64,000 bases of DNA, from the NCBI GenBank assembly GCA_050157065.1, contig CP189573.1. One strand, given 5' to 3'. Both the position numbers and the translations under genes were made by a program. The DNA is from Avipropionibacterium sp050157065 (GTDB lineage: Bacteria; Actinomycetota; Actinomycetes; Propionibacteriales; Propionibacteriaceae). The notes under the pieces were generated by a model. That model searched no databases and was not told the origin of the DNA. It was given only the letters and a program-made list of their open reading frames with translations. Position 1 is the first letter of the stretch. Each line of letters starts with the position of its first letter. Positions 17,041 to 26,315 of this stretch are shown piece after piece.

Positions 17041-20000
17041 TCAGGGGCGCACCTTCGGTTCGGGCAGCTGCGGCGGTACGGCGGCGGGCTGCTGTTCCAG
17101 CCGGTCGAGCACCTCGGCGATCCCGCGATCGAGTTGCGGGTCGGCGGGGCCGAAGAAGTCGGCCGGGCTGTGTTCCACCTCGATGTCGGGGTCGACACCA
17201 TGGTTCTCCACCCCGAACCCGGCTCCGGCGAGCCAGAAGGCGTACCGCGGCTGGGTGATGCCGGTGCCGTCGACCAGCGCGTACCGGCCGTCGATCCCGA
17301 CCACGCCACCCCAGGTCCGCACCCCGATCACCGGACCGATGCCGAGCGCCTTGGCGCCGGCGTTGACGATGTCACCGTCGGAGCCGGAGTTCTCATTGGC
17401 CAGCAGCACCACCGGACCGCGAGGCGCCTGGGCGGGGTAACTGCTCGCCGTCGCGTAGTGCCTCCCCAGGTCCCAACCGACGACCCGAGCGCTGAGGCGG
17501 GCGAGCACCATCTGGCTGGTGTGGCCGCCTCGGTTGTAACGAACGTCGGCGATCACGCCCTCGGCCCGGGTGGCCCGGCCGAGGTCGCGGTGCAGCTGGG
17601 CCCAGCCGGGGCTGGCCATGTCGGGTACGTGCAGGTAGCCGACCCGACCGCCGGCGTGCTCGCGGACGTACTCCCGACGCGACCTGACCCAGTCCTGGTA
17701 GCGCAACGCCTCCTCGTCGGCGATCGGCACCACGACCACGCGCCGGTCAGTCCCGTCGCGGCGCAGGGTCAGCTCGACCGGCTTGTCCGCGGCACCGATC
17801 AGCCGGGTCGCCGGACCGTGCACCTGGTCGACCGGTGAGCCGTCCACGGCAACCACGAGGTCCCCGATCCGGGCATCCACCCCGGCCGCCCGCAGGGGCG
17901 ACCGGGCATCGGGGTCGGTGCTGTCCCCGGGCAGGATCCGCTCGAGCCGCCAGCCCTCCTCGGCCGGGGACAGGTCGGCCCCCAGCATTCCGAGCCGGCG
18001 GGCCTGGTCACCGGGAGGCGTCTGCGGCATCACGTAGGCGTGGGAGGTGTTGAGCTCCCCGACCACCTCCCACAGCAGGTCGACCAGGTCGTCGTGGCTG
18101 CGCAGCTGCTGCACCAGGGGCCGGTAGCGGGCGACCACGGCATCCCAGTCGACACCGTCCATGTCGGCCCGCCAGTAGTGGTCCCGCATGATCCGGGCGT
18201 TCTCGTCGTACATCTGGTGCCACTCGGCGAGCGGGTCCACCTCGAACCGGAGCCGGGCCAGGTCGACGGTGACCGCCTCGGGCGAGTCGTCATCAGGCTT
18301 GTGGTCGGCCGGCTGGACCACCACCGCGTCCTTGGCGCGGACGACGATGCGTTCACCGTCGCCGGACACCGCGTACGAGTCGACCTGGTCGGCGACCGTG
18401 CTGACCTTGCGCTGTTCGAACGACCAGAACTCGACGGTGTCGGGGGTCGGATCGGCACTGACCCCGGCGCGGCGGGCGCCCAGCTCACCGGCGTCGGCGG
18501 CCACCTTCACCCACAGCACCCCGTTCTTGGCGGTACGCAGGTCCCGGTACTCCCCCGACGGCACCGGGAACGGCACCAGCCGGTCCTCGGCCCCGGCCGC
18601 GTCCAACTCCGGGCTGGCCGGCGGCCGGGCCGCCCGGTCCGGCTCGCCGGGTCCACCATCATCGCCGTGACGCTCGCCACCGGTGCGGCCGTCGGTCGAC
18701 GTCGGGCCACCGTCGGCCTTCTCGTCGGGCTTGGAGATGCGCCAACCGTCGGCACTCGGCCCGAACGGGGCCGGTTCGGTCGCGGCCAACGGCAGCAGCC
18801 AGGGCCTGGTCGAGCCCGAGAACGACAGCGCGAACTCGTGGGTGTCGTAGGTGGGGTCGAAGGTCCGGTCCGACAGGAACACCAGGTGCTTGCCGTCGGC
18901 GGTGAACGCCGGCGAGTGGTCGTTCAGGTTGCCCTCGGTCAGCGCGACCGGCGGCTCGTCGTCGGTGAGGTCGTTGATCACCAGCCGGAACCGTTCGCCC
19001 TCGTGCGTCGGCTCGGCCCAGGCCAGATACCGCCCGTCGGGGGAGAAGGCCAGCGACTGGGCCTCTCCCTCCCGGCTGTGGCCGACCTCGGCCACTCCCC
19101 CGTCGGTGATGCCGATCAGCCGGATCACCCCGTCGTGGGACACCGTGGCCACCCGCTCCCCGGCCGGGTCGGACCGGAGCTGCAGCACGCGGCCGAGTTG
19201 CCCGCCGAGCAGTCGGCGTGGTTCGGCCGTGCCGTCGAGCGCGTGCACCTCGAGGGCATCCTCGCCTTCGGCATCGGTGACGACGATCGCCTGCCCGGTA
19301 CGGCCGAGCAGCTCGGGCTCGCGTACCCGGACCGCCGAGTCGGCGACCAGTGCACGGGCCGGGCCCTCACGGTGGCTGAGCCAGAACGCGGTCCCCCGCC
19401 AACCGACCAGGCTGCCGTCGGCACCATGATCAGGTACGAGCGTGTGCAGCTGTTCGGTCGGTGTTGCGGCGTACGGGCGGGGCGCCGCGACCGGCAGGTC
19501 GACGTCGAGCCGTCGGGGCTCGGCGTCCGGATTCTCCAACAGCCACAGCGATCCGCGGCTGTGCCAGACGATCCGCTCACCGTCGGTGGTGGCGTCACGG
19601 ACATACCCCTCGGCCTCGGTCTGGTGGGTGAGCTGGCGAGGCTCCCCGGTCCCCGGCGTCGCCCACAGCCACAGGTTGGCCTGCTCGTCGGTGGCGGCCG
19701 GGAAGCTCGCGGCCCGGTCGGAGTTGATCACCAGTTGATCACCGAGCCACATCGGGTCGGTCAGGCCGGCGGTGTCGGTGCGCAGCAGTCTGGTCCACCG
19801 GCCGTCGCCGGTCTCGTCCAGCCACAGTCTGGGGGCGGTGCCGCCGCGGTACCGCTTCCAGTGGGCGACCGGGCGGCTGTACGGGGTGGCGAGGGCGACC
19901 GCCCCGTCGCCGCGGACCGCCACACCGGAGGCCGGGCCGTACGGCAGCCGCTCGGCCACCCCGTCCAGGCCGACCGCCCGTACGGTCAGGTGACGCATGA

Positions 20001-20328
20001 TCGCCTCGCCGGCGTTGCTGGCGACCAGCACCCGGCCGTCGGCGGTCCAACCGACCACCCGCGTGGTCGAGGCACCCCACCAGGTCAGCCGCCGGTCCTG
20101 ACCGGTGGCCAGTTCCACCACGACGACCTCGGGATGGCCGTCGCGGGTGGAGGTCCAGGCGATGTGCCGACCGTCCGGCGAGAACCGTGGATTGGTTGCC
20201 GGCACCCGGTCGTGGGTGAGCCGTTCGGCCCGACCACCGGCCAGTGGCGCGAGCCACACGTCGTCGGCGGCCACGAAGGTGACCAGCTGGTCATGGAGGT
20301 GGGGATAACGCAGGTAGGCACGAGTCAC
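17041..20328 (-). CDS. Tricorn-like S41 family protease
   Basis: 1095 residues, close to archaeal tricorn length. Beta-propeller repeats fill the first about 650 residues (FSPDGRHIAWTSTRDG, FSPDGRYLAWAEPTHEGE, FTADGKHLVFLSDR). A linker rich in Gly, Asp and Pro follows, then the C1 segment with NTSHAYV (catalytic His, about residue 760), a PDZ domain (GVDARIGDLVVAVDG) and the C2 domain with S983-D984 in NENSGSDGDI and E1041 in GVENHGVDP. These match the Ser/His/Glu residues of tricorn. No signal peptide, so it is cytoplasmic. It probably degrades peptides produced by larger proteases. Starts with GTG; divergent from the aldo/keto reductase with a 41-bp gap. Confidence 0.93.
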   Translation of the reverse strand: MTRAYLRYPHLHDQLVTFVAADDVWLAPLAGGRAERLTHDRVPATNPRFSPDGRHIAWTSTRDGHPEVVVVELATGQDRRLTWWGASTTRVVGWTADGRVLVASNAGEAIMRHLTVRAVGLDGVAERLPYGPASGVAVRGDGAVALATPYSRPVAHWKRYRGGTAPRLWLDETGDGRWTRLLRTDTAGLTDPMWLGDQLVINSDRAASFPAATDEQANLWLWATPGTGEPRQLTHQTEAEGYVRDATTDGERIVWHSRGSLWLLENPDAEPRRLDVDLPVAAPRPYAATPTEQLHTLVPDHGADGSLVGWRGTAFWLSHREGPARALVADSAVRVREPELLGRTGQAIVVTDAEGEDALEVHALDGTAEPRRLLGGQLGRVLQLRSDPAGERVATVSHDGVIRLIGITDGGVAEVGHSREGEAQSLAFSPDGRYLAWAEPTHEGERFRLVINDLTDDEPPVALTEGNLNDHSPAFTADGKHLVFLSDRTFDPTYDTHEFALSFSGSTRPWLLPLAATEPAPFGPSADGWRISKPDEKADGGPTSTDGRTGGERHGDDGGPGEPDRAARPPASPELDAAGAEDRLVPFPVPSGEYRDLRTAKNGVLWVKVAADAGELGARRAGVSADPTPDTVEFWSFEQRKVSTVADQVDSYAVSGDGERIVVRAKDAVVVQPADHKPDDDSPEAVTVDLARLRFEVDPLAEWHQMYDENARIMRDHYWRADMDGVDWDAVVARYRPLVQQLRSHDDLVDLLWEVVGELNTSHAYVMPQTPPGDQARRLGMLGADLSPAEEGWRLERILPGDSTDPDARSPLRAAGVDARIGDLVVAVDGSPVDQVHGPATRLIGAADKPVELTLRRDGTDRRVVVVPIADEEALRYQDWVRSRREYVREHAGGRVGYLHVPDMASPGWAQLHRDLGRATRAEGVIADVRYNRGGHTSQMVLARLSARVVGWDLGRHYATASSYPAQAPRGPVVLLANENSGSDGDIVNAGAKALGIGPVIGVRTWGGVVGIDGRYALVDGTGITQPRYAFWLAGAGFGVENHGVDPDIEVEHSPADFFGPADPQLDRGIAEVLDRLEQQPAAVPPQLPEPKVRP

Positions 20329-20369
20329 CGACCCAACGTAGCCCGCGGGTCGGCGAATAGGGTGGGGCC

Positions 20370-21209
20370 ATGACGAACCTCGGCGGACCGATCCCCACCG
20401 TGCAACTCCGACACGGCGCCGAGATGCCCGTCCTTGGCCTGGGCACCGCGCCGATGGACGACGCCGAGACCGCAGCCGCTGTCAGGCAGGCAGTGGAGTT
20501 CGGCTATCGGCACTTCGACACCGCGGAGCAGTACTGCAACGAGCGCGGCGTCGGTCTGGGCATCCGCGACAGCGGCCTCGACCGGTCGGAGGTCTTCGTC
20601 ACCACCAAGTTCAACCGGCAGTGGCACAGCGTCGACGGCGCCCGACAGGCTTGGCGGGCGAGCATCGAACGGCTCGGCACGGACTACGTCGACCTGCTGC
20701 TGATCCACTGGCCCCACCCGGCCCAGGACCGTTACGTCGACGCGTTCCGCGGCCTGGTCGAGCTGCTGCAGGACGGATCGGTCCGGGCGATCGGCACGTC
20801 GAACTTCAAGCCGGCGCACATCGCGCGGATCGTCGAGGAGACCGGTGAGGTCCCCGACGTGAACCAGATCGAGCTCAGTCCGTACACCACCCGTGACGCC
20901 AGTCGGGCCGACAGTGCTGCGCGAGGCATCGTGACGGAGTCCTACAGCCCGATCAAGCGGGGTGGCCTGCTGACCGACCCGGTGGTGTTCGAGGTCGCCG
21001 AGGCCATCGGCCGCACACCGGCACAGACGGTGCTGCGCTGGCACGTCCAACAGGGGCTGGTGCCGATCCCGAAGTCCGCCAACCCGCAACGCATGCAGGA
21101 GAACGCGACGATCTTCGACTTCGAGCTCACCGATGAGCAGCTGGGTCGAATCTCCGCCCTCGACCGCGGCGAGGCAGCTGCCACCGACTCCGACACGGTC
21201 GGCCACTGA
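20370..21209 (+). CDS. Aldo/keto reductase
   Basis: 279 residues forming a complete NAD(P)H-dependent (alpha/beta)8 reductase. The tetrad is visible: Asp and Tyr in HFDTAEQYCNE, Lys in VTTKFNRQW and His in LLLIHWPHP. The cofactor-end motif PIPKSANPQRMQEN is also typical. It resembles the 2,5-diketo-gluconate reductase subgroup, broad-specificity enzymes whose true substrate cannot be read from sequence. The ATG follows GGTGGGGCC. A short G+C hairpin (21258-21272) follows the gene. Confidence 0.92.
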   Translation: MTNLGGPIPTVQLRHGAEMPVLGLGTAPMDDAETAAAVRQAVEFGYRHFDTAEQYCNERGVGLGIRDSGLDRSEVFVTTKFNRQWHSVDGARQAWRASIERLGTDYVDLLLIHWPHPAQDRYVDAFRGLVELLQDGSVRAIGTSNFKPAHIARIVEETGEVPDVNQIELSPYTTRDASRADSAARGIVTESYSPIKRGGLLTDPVVFEVAEAIGRTPAQTVLRWHVQQGLVPIPKSANPQRMQENATIFDFELTDEQLGRISALDRGEAAATDSDTVGH

Positions 21210-21257
21210 CCGGGACCCGATCGGGACGGCACGGTTCCGGACACGCTCGACCACCCC

Positions 21258-21272
21258 ACGGGGCGGCCCCGT
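21258..21272 (+). terminator. Weak hairpin after the aldo/keto reductase
   Basis: ACGGGG-CGG-CCCCGT gives a 6-bp perfect stem with a 3-base loop, 49 bp after the stop. No T-run follows, so termination is only possible. Confidence 0.3.
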
Positions 21273-21352
21273 CATTGCAGACCGAGACCGGGGTGCCCAT
21301 TAGGATTGGGTGGCATGTGTGACAGACCCGGCCGGCCGACCTCGGGAGCGCG

Positions 21353-22747
21353 ATGAACGAGGTACTGCTCAACAGTGCCCTGATCTTGTTGTTCATCTGC
21401 ATCGGCGGGGTGTTCGCCGCGGCCGAGATGTCGTTGGTGTCGCTGCGCGAGAGCCAGATCCGGGCGCTCGGCAAGCGGGGCAAACGGGGTCGCACGATCG
21501 CCACGCTGACCGAGGACCCGAACCGGTTCCTGTCCGCGGTCCAGATCGGTGTCACGCTGTCCGGCTTCCTGTCGGCCGCGTTCGGCGGGGCAACCCTGGC
21601 CAGTGCGCTCTCGCCGGTGTTGGAGCGGATCGGGCTGAGCGAGGCGGCGGCGGCCACGGTGGCGCTGGTCGCCATCACGGTGCTGATCTCGTACGTCTCG
21701 ATCGTGCTGGGCGAGCTCACCGCCAAGCGGCTGGCCCTGCAGCGCAGTGAGGCGTTCGCCCTGGGGCTCGCGCCGATCATCAACGTCATCGCCACCCTGG
21801 CGCGGCCGGTGATCTGGCTGCTCGGCGTGTCGACCAATGTGGCCGTACGGGTGCTCGGGGGTGACCCGCACGCCAACCGCGACGAGGTGACCGACGAGGA
21901 GATCCGGGCCATGGTGTCCGGATCGACGACCTTGGGGGACCAGGAGCGCCAGATCGTCGACGACGTCTTCGCCGCCGGCGGGCGTGGCCTGCGCGACGTG
22001 ATGGTGCCCCGCACCGAGGCCAGCTTCCTCCACGGAGACACCCCGATCCGGGAGACCGCACGTGCCATCGCCGGCGAGCCGCACTCGCGCTACCCGGTGA
22101 CCGGTGAGTCGGCCGACGACGTCCTCGGGTTCGTCCACATCCGTGACGTCCTCGCCCCGGAGGTCGTCGACCGCGACCTCCCGCTCAGCAACCTGGTGCG
22201 ACCGATCTCGGCACTGCCCGACACCGTGAACGTGCTGTCCGCGCTCAACCGGCTGCGCAACGAGCGGGGCCACATCGCGATCGTGGTCGACGAGTACGGC
22301 GGAACCGCCGGCATCGTCACCATCGAGGACCTGATCGAGGAACTCGTCGGCGACATCATGGACGAGTACGACCTCGCCCCGGACGAGCCCAGCGACGCGA
22401 CCGGTGGTGGTGATCCGACCGTGTTCGACGGGTTGACCACGTTGGACGAGTTCACCGAACGGGTGGGTCGGCCGCTGCCCAAGGGCCGCTACCACACGGT
22501 GGCGGGCTTCCTGATGGCCGAGGCCGGAGCCCTGCCCGAGGTCGGCACCGAGGTGGTCGTCGAACTCGTCGACCCGGACCTGCCCGAGGACGAGGAGTCC
22601 GACAGCGAGGCCGAGCAGTGGCGGTTCACCGTCACCGAGATGGACGGCCGCCGGATCGCCGAGTTGCGCGCCGAACAGGTGCCCGCGGCAGCCGGGGCGG
22701 CCGTGGTCACCGAAGAGGCAGCAGGGACCGCTGATCCGACGGCCTGA
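21353..22747 (+). CDS. CNNM/CorC-HlyC family membrane protein (hemolysin-like)
   Basis: 464 residues. N-terminal CNNM (DUF21) transmembrane domain with GVFAAAEMSLVSLRESQIRAL and several helices up to about residue 150; then a CBS pair (DVMVPRTEASFLHGD, LPLSNLVRPISALPDTVNVL, AIVVDEYGGTAGIVTIEDLIEELVGDI) and a CorC_HlyC C-terminal domain (TLDEFTERVGRPLPKGRYHTVAGFLM). Such proteins are linked to magnesium or cobalt handling and efflux; hemolysin is a historical name. It is monocistronic and converges on the dehydrogenase gene through a bidirectional hairpin. Confidence 0.93.
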   Translation: MNEVLLNSALILLFICIGGVFAAAEMSLVSLRESQIRALGKRGKRGRTIATLTEDPNRFLSAVQIGVTLSGFLSAAFGGATLASALSPVLERIGLSEAAAATVALVAITVLISYVSIVLGELTAKRLALQRSEAFALGLAPIINVIATLARPVIWLLGVSTNVAVRVLGGDPHANRDEVTDEEIRAMVSGSTTLGDQERQIVDDVFAAGGRGLRDVMVPRTEASFLHGDTPIRETARAIAGEPHSRYPVTGESADDVLGFVHIRDVLAPEVVDRDLPLSNLVRPISALPDTVNVLSALNRLRNERGHIAIVVDEYGGTAGIVTIEDLIEELVGDIMDEYDLAPDEPSDATGGGDPTVFDGLTTLDEFTERVGRPLPKGRYHTVAGFLMAEAGALPEVGTEVVVELVDPDLPEDEESDSEAEQWRFTVTEMDGRRIAELRAEQVPAAAGAAVVTEEAAGTADPTA

Positions 22748-22784
22748 CAAGGAGTCCTGACCGGAGATCCGTCCGTACGGCTCC

Positions 22785-22814
22785 GGGCGCCTGGCCCGTA
22801 CGACTCAGGCGCCC
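22785..22814. terminator. Bidirectional hairpin between convergent genes
   Basis: GGGCGCCTG (22785-22793) pairs perfectly with CAGGCGCCC (22806-22814) across a 12-base loop. It lies between the CNNM-type gene and the minus-strand dehydrogenase and could terminate both. Confidence 0.5.
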
Positions 22815-22825
22815 GTCCGTGCCAC

Positions 22826-23845
22826 TCAGGCGCCGTCGCCGAAGTCGATCAGCACCTTGCCCGACGCCTGTGAGTCCGCGGCGACGGCGAACGCCTCGGC
22901 CACTTCGGCGACCGGGTGCACGTGGGTGATCACGTTCTCGATGGTGGGCTGCTCGGCCAACATCCGCACCGCGTCGTCGATCTCGGTGTTGAACCGGAAG
23001 CTTCCGCGGTACTGGACCTCCTTCGACACCAGCGCGGCAAGGTTGACCTCACGCGGCACGTTCGGCAGGTTGCCCAGTTGCACCAGCACACCGCCCCGGC
23101 GCACCGCACCCAGCAGTCCGGTGATCGCCTGCGGGACCCCGGCGCACTCCAGCACGACGTCGTACGCCTGGTCGGGCAGTTCATCGGTGCCGACGTTGAT
23201 CACTGCGGTGGCGCCGACCGCGGTCGCGCGCGCGAGCGGTCCGTCGAGCAGGTCGGTCGCGACGACCTCGGCCGCACCGTCGGCGACGGCCCCGGCCACC
23301 GTCAACAGCCCGATCGGCCCGGAGCCGGACACCAGCACCCGCTTGCCGCGGACTCCCCCGGCGACCGCCAGCCCGTGCAGGCCGACGGCGAGGGGTTCGG
23401 CGAGGGCTGCGCGGCGCAGCGGCAGGTTCGCAGGCAGGGGGCGGACCTGGTCGTGCCGGACGATCAGGTGGTCGGCCATCGCCCCTTGGGTGTGGGGCCA
23501 CGTCGACGCACTGCCGAGGTAGCCGCCGCCGGGCCAGAGATGACGCCGGTCCGGGCCGAGTCCGGGCTGCGGCTCACCCCAGGTCGCCGGGTGCACCGTG
23601 ATCGGGGTGCCCGGCGCGTACCGACCGCTGGGGTCGAGGTCGACCACGCCCGACAGCTCGTGCCCGGGGACCAGCGGTTCGCGGATCGTGAAGACGCCCG
23701 CCGCACCGTCGGCGAAGTAGTGCAGGTCGGAGCCGCAGACCCCGACGTACGCCACCCGCACCCGCACCTGGTCCGCCCCGGGCCGAGGGGTCGGCAACTC
23801 TTCGGTGCGCAGGTCCTGCCTGCCGTGGATCCGGATCGCCCGCAT
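22826..23845 (-). CDS. Zinc-dependent alcohol dehydrogenase, L-idonate 5-dehydrogenase-like
   Basis: 339 residues from MRAIRIHGRQDLR at 23845; the open frame further upstream is only repeat DNA. MDR features are visible: catalytic zinc ligand in YVGVCGSDLHYF, PGHELSG (His-Glu), and the NAD-binding loop VLVSGSGPIGLLTVAGAVADGA with an acidic residue after it (ATDLLDG), suggesting NAD preference. Structural-zinc cysteines appear to be missing (DRRHLWPGGG replaces the four-Cys loop), as in the idonate/sorbitol dehydrogenase subgroup lacking that site. The substrate is probably a polyol or sugar acid; the neighbouring sugar-type binding protein gene fits but proves nothing. Confidence 0.85.
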   Translation of the reverse strand: MRAIRIHGRQDLRTEELPTPRPGADQVRVRVAYVGVCGSDLHYFADGAAGVFTIREPLVPGHELSGVVDLDPSGRYAPGTPITVHPATWGEPQPGLGPDRRHLWPGGGYLGSASTWPHTQGAMADHLIVRHDQVRPLPANLPLRRAALAEPLAVGLHGLAVAGGVRGKRVLVSGSGPIGLLTVAGAVADGAAEVVATDLLDGPLARATAVGATAVINVGTDELPDQAYDVVLECAGVPQAITGLLGAVRRGGVLVQLGNLPNVPREVNLAALVSKEVQYRGSFRFNTEIDDAVRMLAEQPTIENVITHVHPVAEVAEAFAVAADSQASGKVLIDFGDGA

Positions 23846-23867
23846 GGCCCGGAGTATCGCACCCCGC

Positions 23868-24060
23868 TCCTCGAGCCTGTCGAGAGGTTCCTCGAACCTG
23901 TCGAGAGGTCCTTGAGCCTGTCGAGAGGTCCTTGAGCCTGTCGAGAGGTCCTTGAGCCTGTCGAGCGGTCCTCGAGCCTGTCGAGAGGTCGTCTCGACAA
24001 GCTCGACGGGCGTTGGTTTCCGTTCCTCGACGGGCGTTTGGTTTCCGTTCCTCGAGCTTG
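23868..24060. repeat. 20-bp tandem repeat (six units) followed by a 27-bp duplication
   Basis: From 23868 to about 23988 six units of the form CCTGTCGAGAGGTCCTTGAG (with C/T variants) run head to tail. Each contains a CTCGA..TCGAG-type imperfect palindrome. From 24003 to 24050 a second motif, CTCGACGGGCGTTTGGTTTC-like, occurs twice, followed by CTCGAGCTTGTCGAGAGG. The stretch 23846-24100 holds no gene. It sits just upstream of the dehydrogenase start and downstream of the solute-binding protein gene. Confidence 0.85.
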
Positions 24061-24100
24061 TCGAGAGGCAGCGACGCACCAGCGGGGGCGGACATGCCAA

Positions 24101-24131
24101 GGGCCGACGCGGCTTGTTGCCGCGTCGGCCC
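24101..24131 (-). terminator. Strong terminator of the solute-binding protein gene
   Basis: A perfect 13-bp stem, GGGCCGACGCGGC (24101-24113) and GCCGCGTCGGCCC (24119-24131), with loop TTGTT. On the minus strand it begins 18 bp after the stop codon. No long U-tract, which is common for GC-rich actinobacteria. Confidence 0.75.
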
Positions 24132-24149
24132 CAGGTGCTGCAGCCGGTG

Positions 24150-25817
24150 TCAGCCGGCGGCGGCGGCTTCCTCGAGCTCGCTCGCCACGGCGTCGCCGAC
24201 CTTGCTCTGCCATTCGGCGACGAAGTCGTCCCAGGCCGACATCGGGCTGTTGCCTTGGATGACCTGCCGCTGGACGTCTTGCATCTTCTTGTTCAACGTG
24301 GCGCCCTCGGACACCGCGGTCTCGGAGTAGAGCCCGTTGCTGGCGTCCTCGATGCCGGTCGGCAGCACCGTGCTGGCGTAGGCATGACGCAGGTCGACAC
24401 TCTCCTTGTCGCCCTGGGCGTAGATCACCGAGTTGCGGTTGCCACCCACGTAGGTGTGCGGGACCGGGGTCTCGGGGGCATCCTCCACCGGCACCGGGTT
24501 GGGGCCCTCCATCTCGTACGAGTAGCCCTCGACGCCGTAATTGAAGCCCAAGTACTGCTCGGTGCCGAACGGCGATGCGTAGAAGTCGAACACCCGCAGC
24601 AGCTGATCGATCCGCTCCGCGTCGTCGGTCTTGCGGAGCCCGACGAACGCCGAGTACCCGGCCGCAGACATGTGGACCGGAGCCTCGCCGCCGCCGTCCA
24701 TCTTCGGCGGGATCAGCGATCCGATGGTGGTGTCGGGATTGGCGCGGATGTTGAAGTCCCAGCCACCGAAGCCGCGGATGAACAGCGCCGTCGAACCCGC
24801 GCTGTACCAGACACCGTTGTTGCCGGGCTCGGAGATGGAGTTGGGGTGCATGACGCCGGCCGCCCAGCACTGGGCCGTGTAGTCGAGCGCAGCCTTCATC
24901 TCCTCCGAGGCGATGTCGCTGACGAACTTCCCGTCCACGACCGCCCAGCCGTTGGGGCTGCCGACCATCTGCTTGGCGATGCCCAGCAACCACGCGCTGG
25001 GATCGGCGCCCATCGCGTACAGGCCCTTGTCCGTATCGGTGAGTTCCTTCATCAGCGCCAGGAACTCGTCACCGCTCTGCGGGGCGAGGTCGGACTCGGC
25101 CATGCCTCGTTCGGCGATCACATCCGCGCGGTAGTTGATCACCAGTCCGGTCGGCGGCTGCGGCCGGCAGACTCCCCACAACCGGCCGTTGACGGTGGCC
25201 AGCTTCCACGCCGAGGTGGGGATGTTGGCCAGCCCCGGGTACTTCTTGACGCCGTCACCACCCAGCACGTCGGTGAGGTCGGTGAAGTTCGCCTCCAGCA
25301 GCCTCGGCAACTCGGCGACCTGGATCACCTGGACGATGTCGGGCAGGTCCCCACTCGCCATCGTGACCTGGAACTTCTCCTTGTACCCGTCATAGGTGCC
25401 GAAGATCGTCTCGACCTCGGTGCCGAGCTGCTCGTTCATCCACGCGTAGTTCTTGTTGGTCTCCGGCGGCACAGCCGGCGGACCACCCTGCAGCATGATG
25501 CTGAACGGTTCGATCCCCTGCTGGGGATAGCCCTCCATGACGGTGGGCGGATCCGGGTAGTTGTAGAACCCCGGCGGCACCCCGTCGGCAGACGCCGGCA
25601 GGTCGGGCGTCGCACCTTCGAACGGCACGTACGCGGGCAGCTGGAGCTCTCCTGCGGCCCCAGCACTCTCGCCACCACCGCCCGGCTCCCCACCGCTGGT
25701 GTCGGGACCACAGGCCGCGAGCCCCGCAACCCCCGCAATCCCGGCGATCCCACCCAGCAAGGTGCGCCGCGACACGCTTGGCCCCGTTGCCCACCCACTT
25801 CGGCTGTTGACTCCCAT
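24150..25817 (-). CDS. Extracellular solute-binding lipoprotein (ABC importer, family 1-like), Tat-type signal
   Basis: 555 residues; the ATG follows GGAGGAGTGAC. The N-terminus has a twin-arginine (SRRTLLGG), a hydrophobic stretch and a lipobox (GLAAC, Cys about 35), then a Gly/Glu/Ser-rich linker. The mature part (NYAWMNEQLGTEVETIFGTYDGYKEKFQVTMASGDLPDIVQV) is a large periplasmic-binding fold of the LplA/YtcQ-like sugar-binding type. No permease or ATPase gene is near, so it is an orphan whose transporter must be elsewhere. It ends in a strong terminator. A LacI-like palindrome lies 63 bp before the start. Confidence 0.88.
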   Translation of the reverse strand: MGVNSRSGWATGPSVSRRTLLGGIAGIAGVAGLAACGPDTSGGEPGGGGESAGAAGELQLPAYVPFEGATPDLPASADGVPPGFYNYPDPPTVMEGYPQQGIEPFSIMLQGGPPAVPPETNKNYAWMNEQLGTEVETIFGTYDGYKEKFQVTMASGDLPDIVQVIQVAELPRLLEANFTDLTDVLGGDGVKKYPGLANIPTSAWKLATVNGRLWGVCRPQPPTGLVINYRADVIAERGMAESDLAPQSGDEFLALMKELTDTDKGLYAMGADPSAWLLGIAKQMVGSPNGWAVVDGKFVSDIASEEMKAALDYTAQCWAAGVMHPNSISEPGNNGVWYSAGSTALFIRGFGGWDFNIRANPDTTIGSLIPPKMDGGGEAPVHMSAAGYSAFVGLRKTDDAERIDQLLRVFDFYASPFGTEQYLGFNYGVEGYSYEMEGPNPVPVEDAPETPVPHTYVGGNRNSVIYAQGDKESVDLRHAYASTVLPTGIEDASNGLYSETAVSEGATLNKKMQDVQRQVIQGNSPMSAWDDFVAEWQSKVGDAVASELEEAAAAG

Positions 25818-26242
25818 GTCACTCCTCCAACTCGACGAACTGCGAACCCGGCCGCTCCGACCCTGGTGACGACCGAATGGCAACGGTTGCACGGGAGGGT
25901 TGGAACCGCCCAGCGCAGACGATGGAACGTGACAGAAGTGTGATGTAACTTCCTGCAACTTTCCGTCGGTGGGCTGCTGATGGAGGGGAGCCCGCGGCCG
26001 TGCGCCGCCGGGGCGTCCATCAGATCGCCGTCGGCCCAGCCGAGACGAACGTCTGGTCACGGGACGTGGGAATCCAGATTCTTCGCCGGGCGCATCGAGA
26101 CCACCGGTCCGACGTCGAGTTGATCTTGTCGGGCCTCGTGGTCGCCGCGCCAACCGGGCGGCTCTCCGGCCACGGCCACCGCTGGGAGCTGGCCGGCGGC
26201 CCGGTGCCGCATTCCTCGATGGCGCCGGCTGGTTCTTCGGGG
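25818..26242. other. Gene-free stretch of about 425 bp
   Basis: Between the solute-binding protein start and the tRNA cluster. It holds the candidate operator at 25880-25890 and a direct repeat of the type GGAAAGTTGCA/GGAAGTTACA (minus strand, about 25938-25960). No supported reading frame or RNA gene was seen in the rest. Confidence 0.6.
25880..25890. promoter_or_regulatory. Palindrome GCAACGGTTGC, candidate LacI-type operator
   Basis: Arms GCAAC and GTTGC with a single central base, 63 bp upstream of the solute-binding protein ATG. LacI-family operators for sugar transport often have this form. No lacI-like gene is in the window, so the link is tentative. Confidence 0.35.
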
Positions 26243-26314
26243 TGGGCGATACTGGGATCGAACCAGTGACCTCTTCCGTGTCAGGGAAGCGCGCTACCGC
26301 TGCGCCAATCGCCC
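26243..26314 (-). tRNA. tRNA-Val (GAC)
   Basis: 72 bases with the acceptor stem GGGCGAT/ATCGCCC, D-arm GGCGCAGCGGTAGCGC, anticodon loop CTGACAC (anticodon GAC) and T-arm CTGGTTCGATCCCAG. Discriminator A. No encoded CCA. Last of a Gly-Cys-Val minus-strand cluster. Confidence 0.97.
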
Positions 26315-26315
26315 G

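Noticed and set aside
22826..24100. N-terminal extension of the zinc dehydrogenase through the 20-bp repeats
   Set aside because: The extension consists of translated tandem repeats (GPLDRLK, STGSRTSR) and the family sequence begins at ATG 23845.
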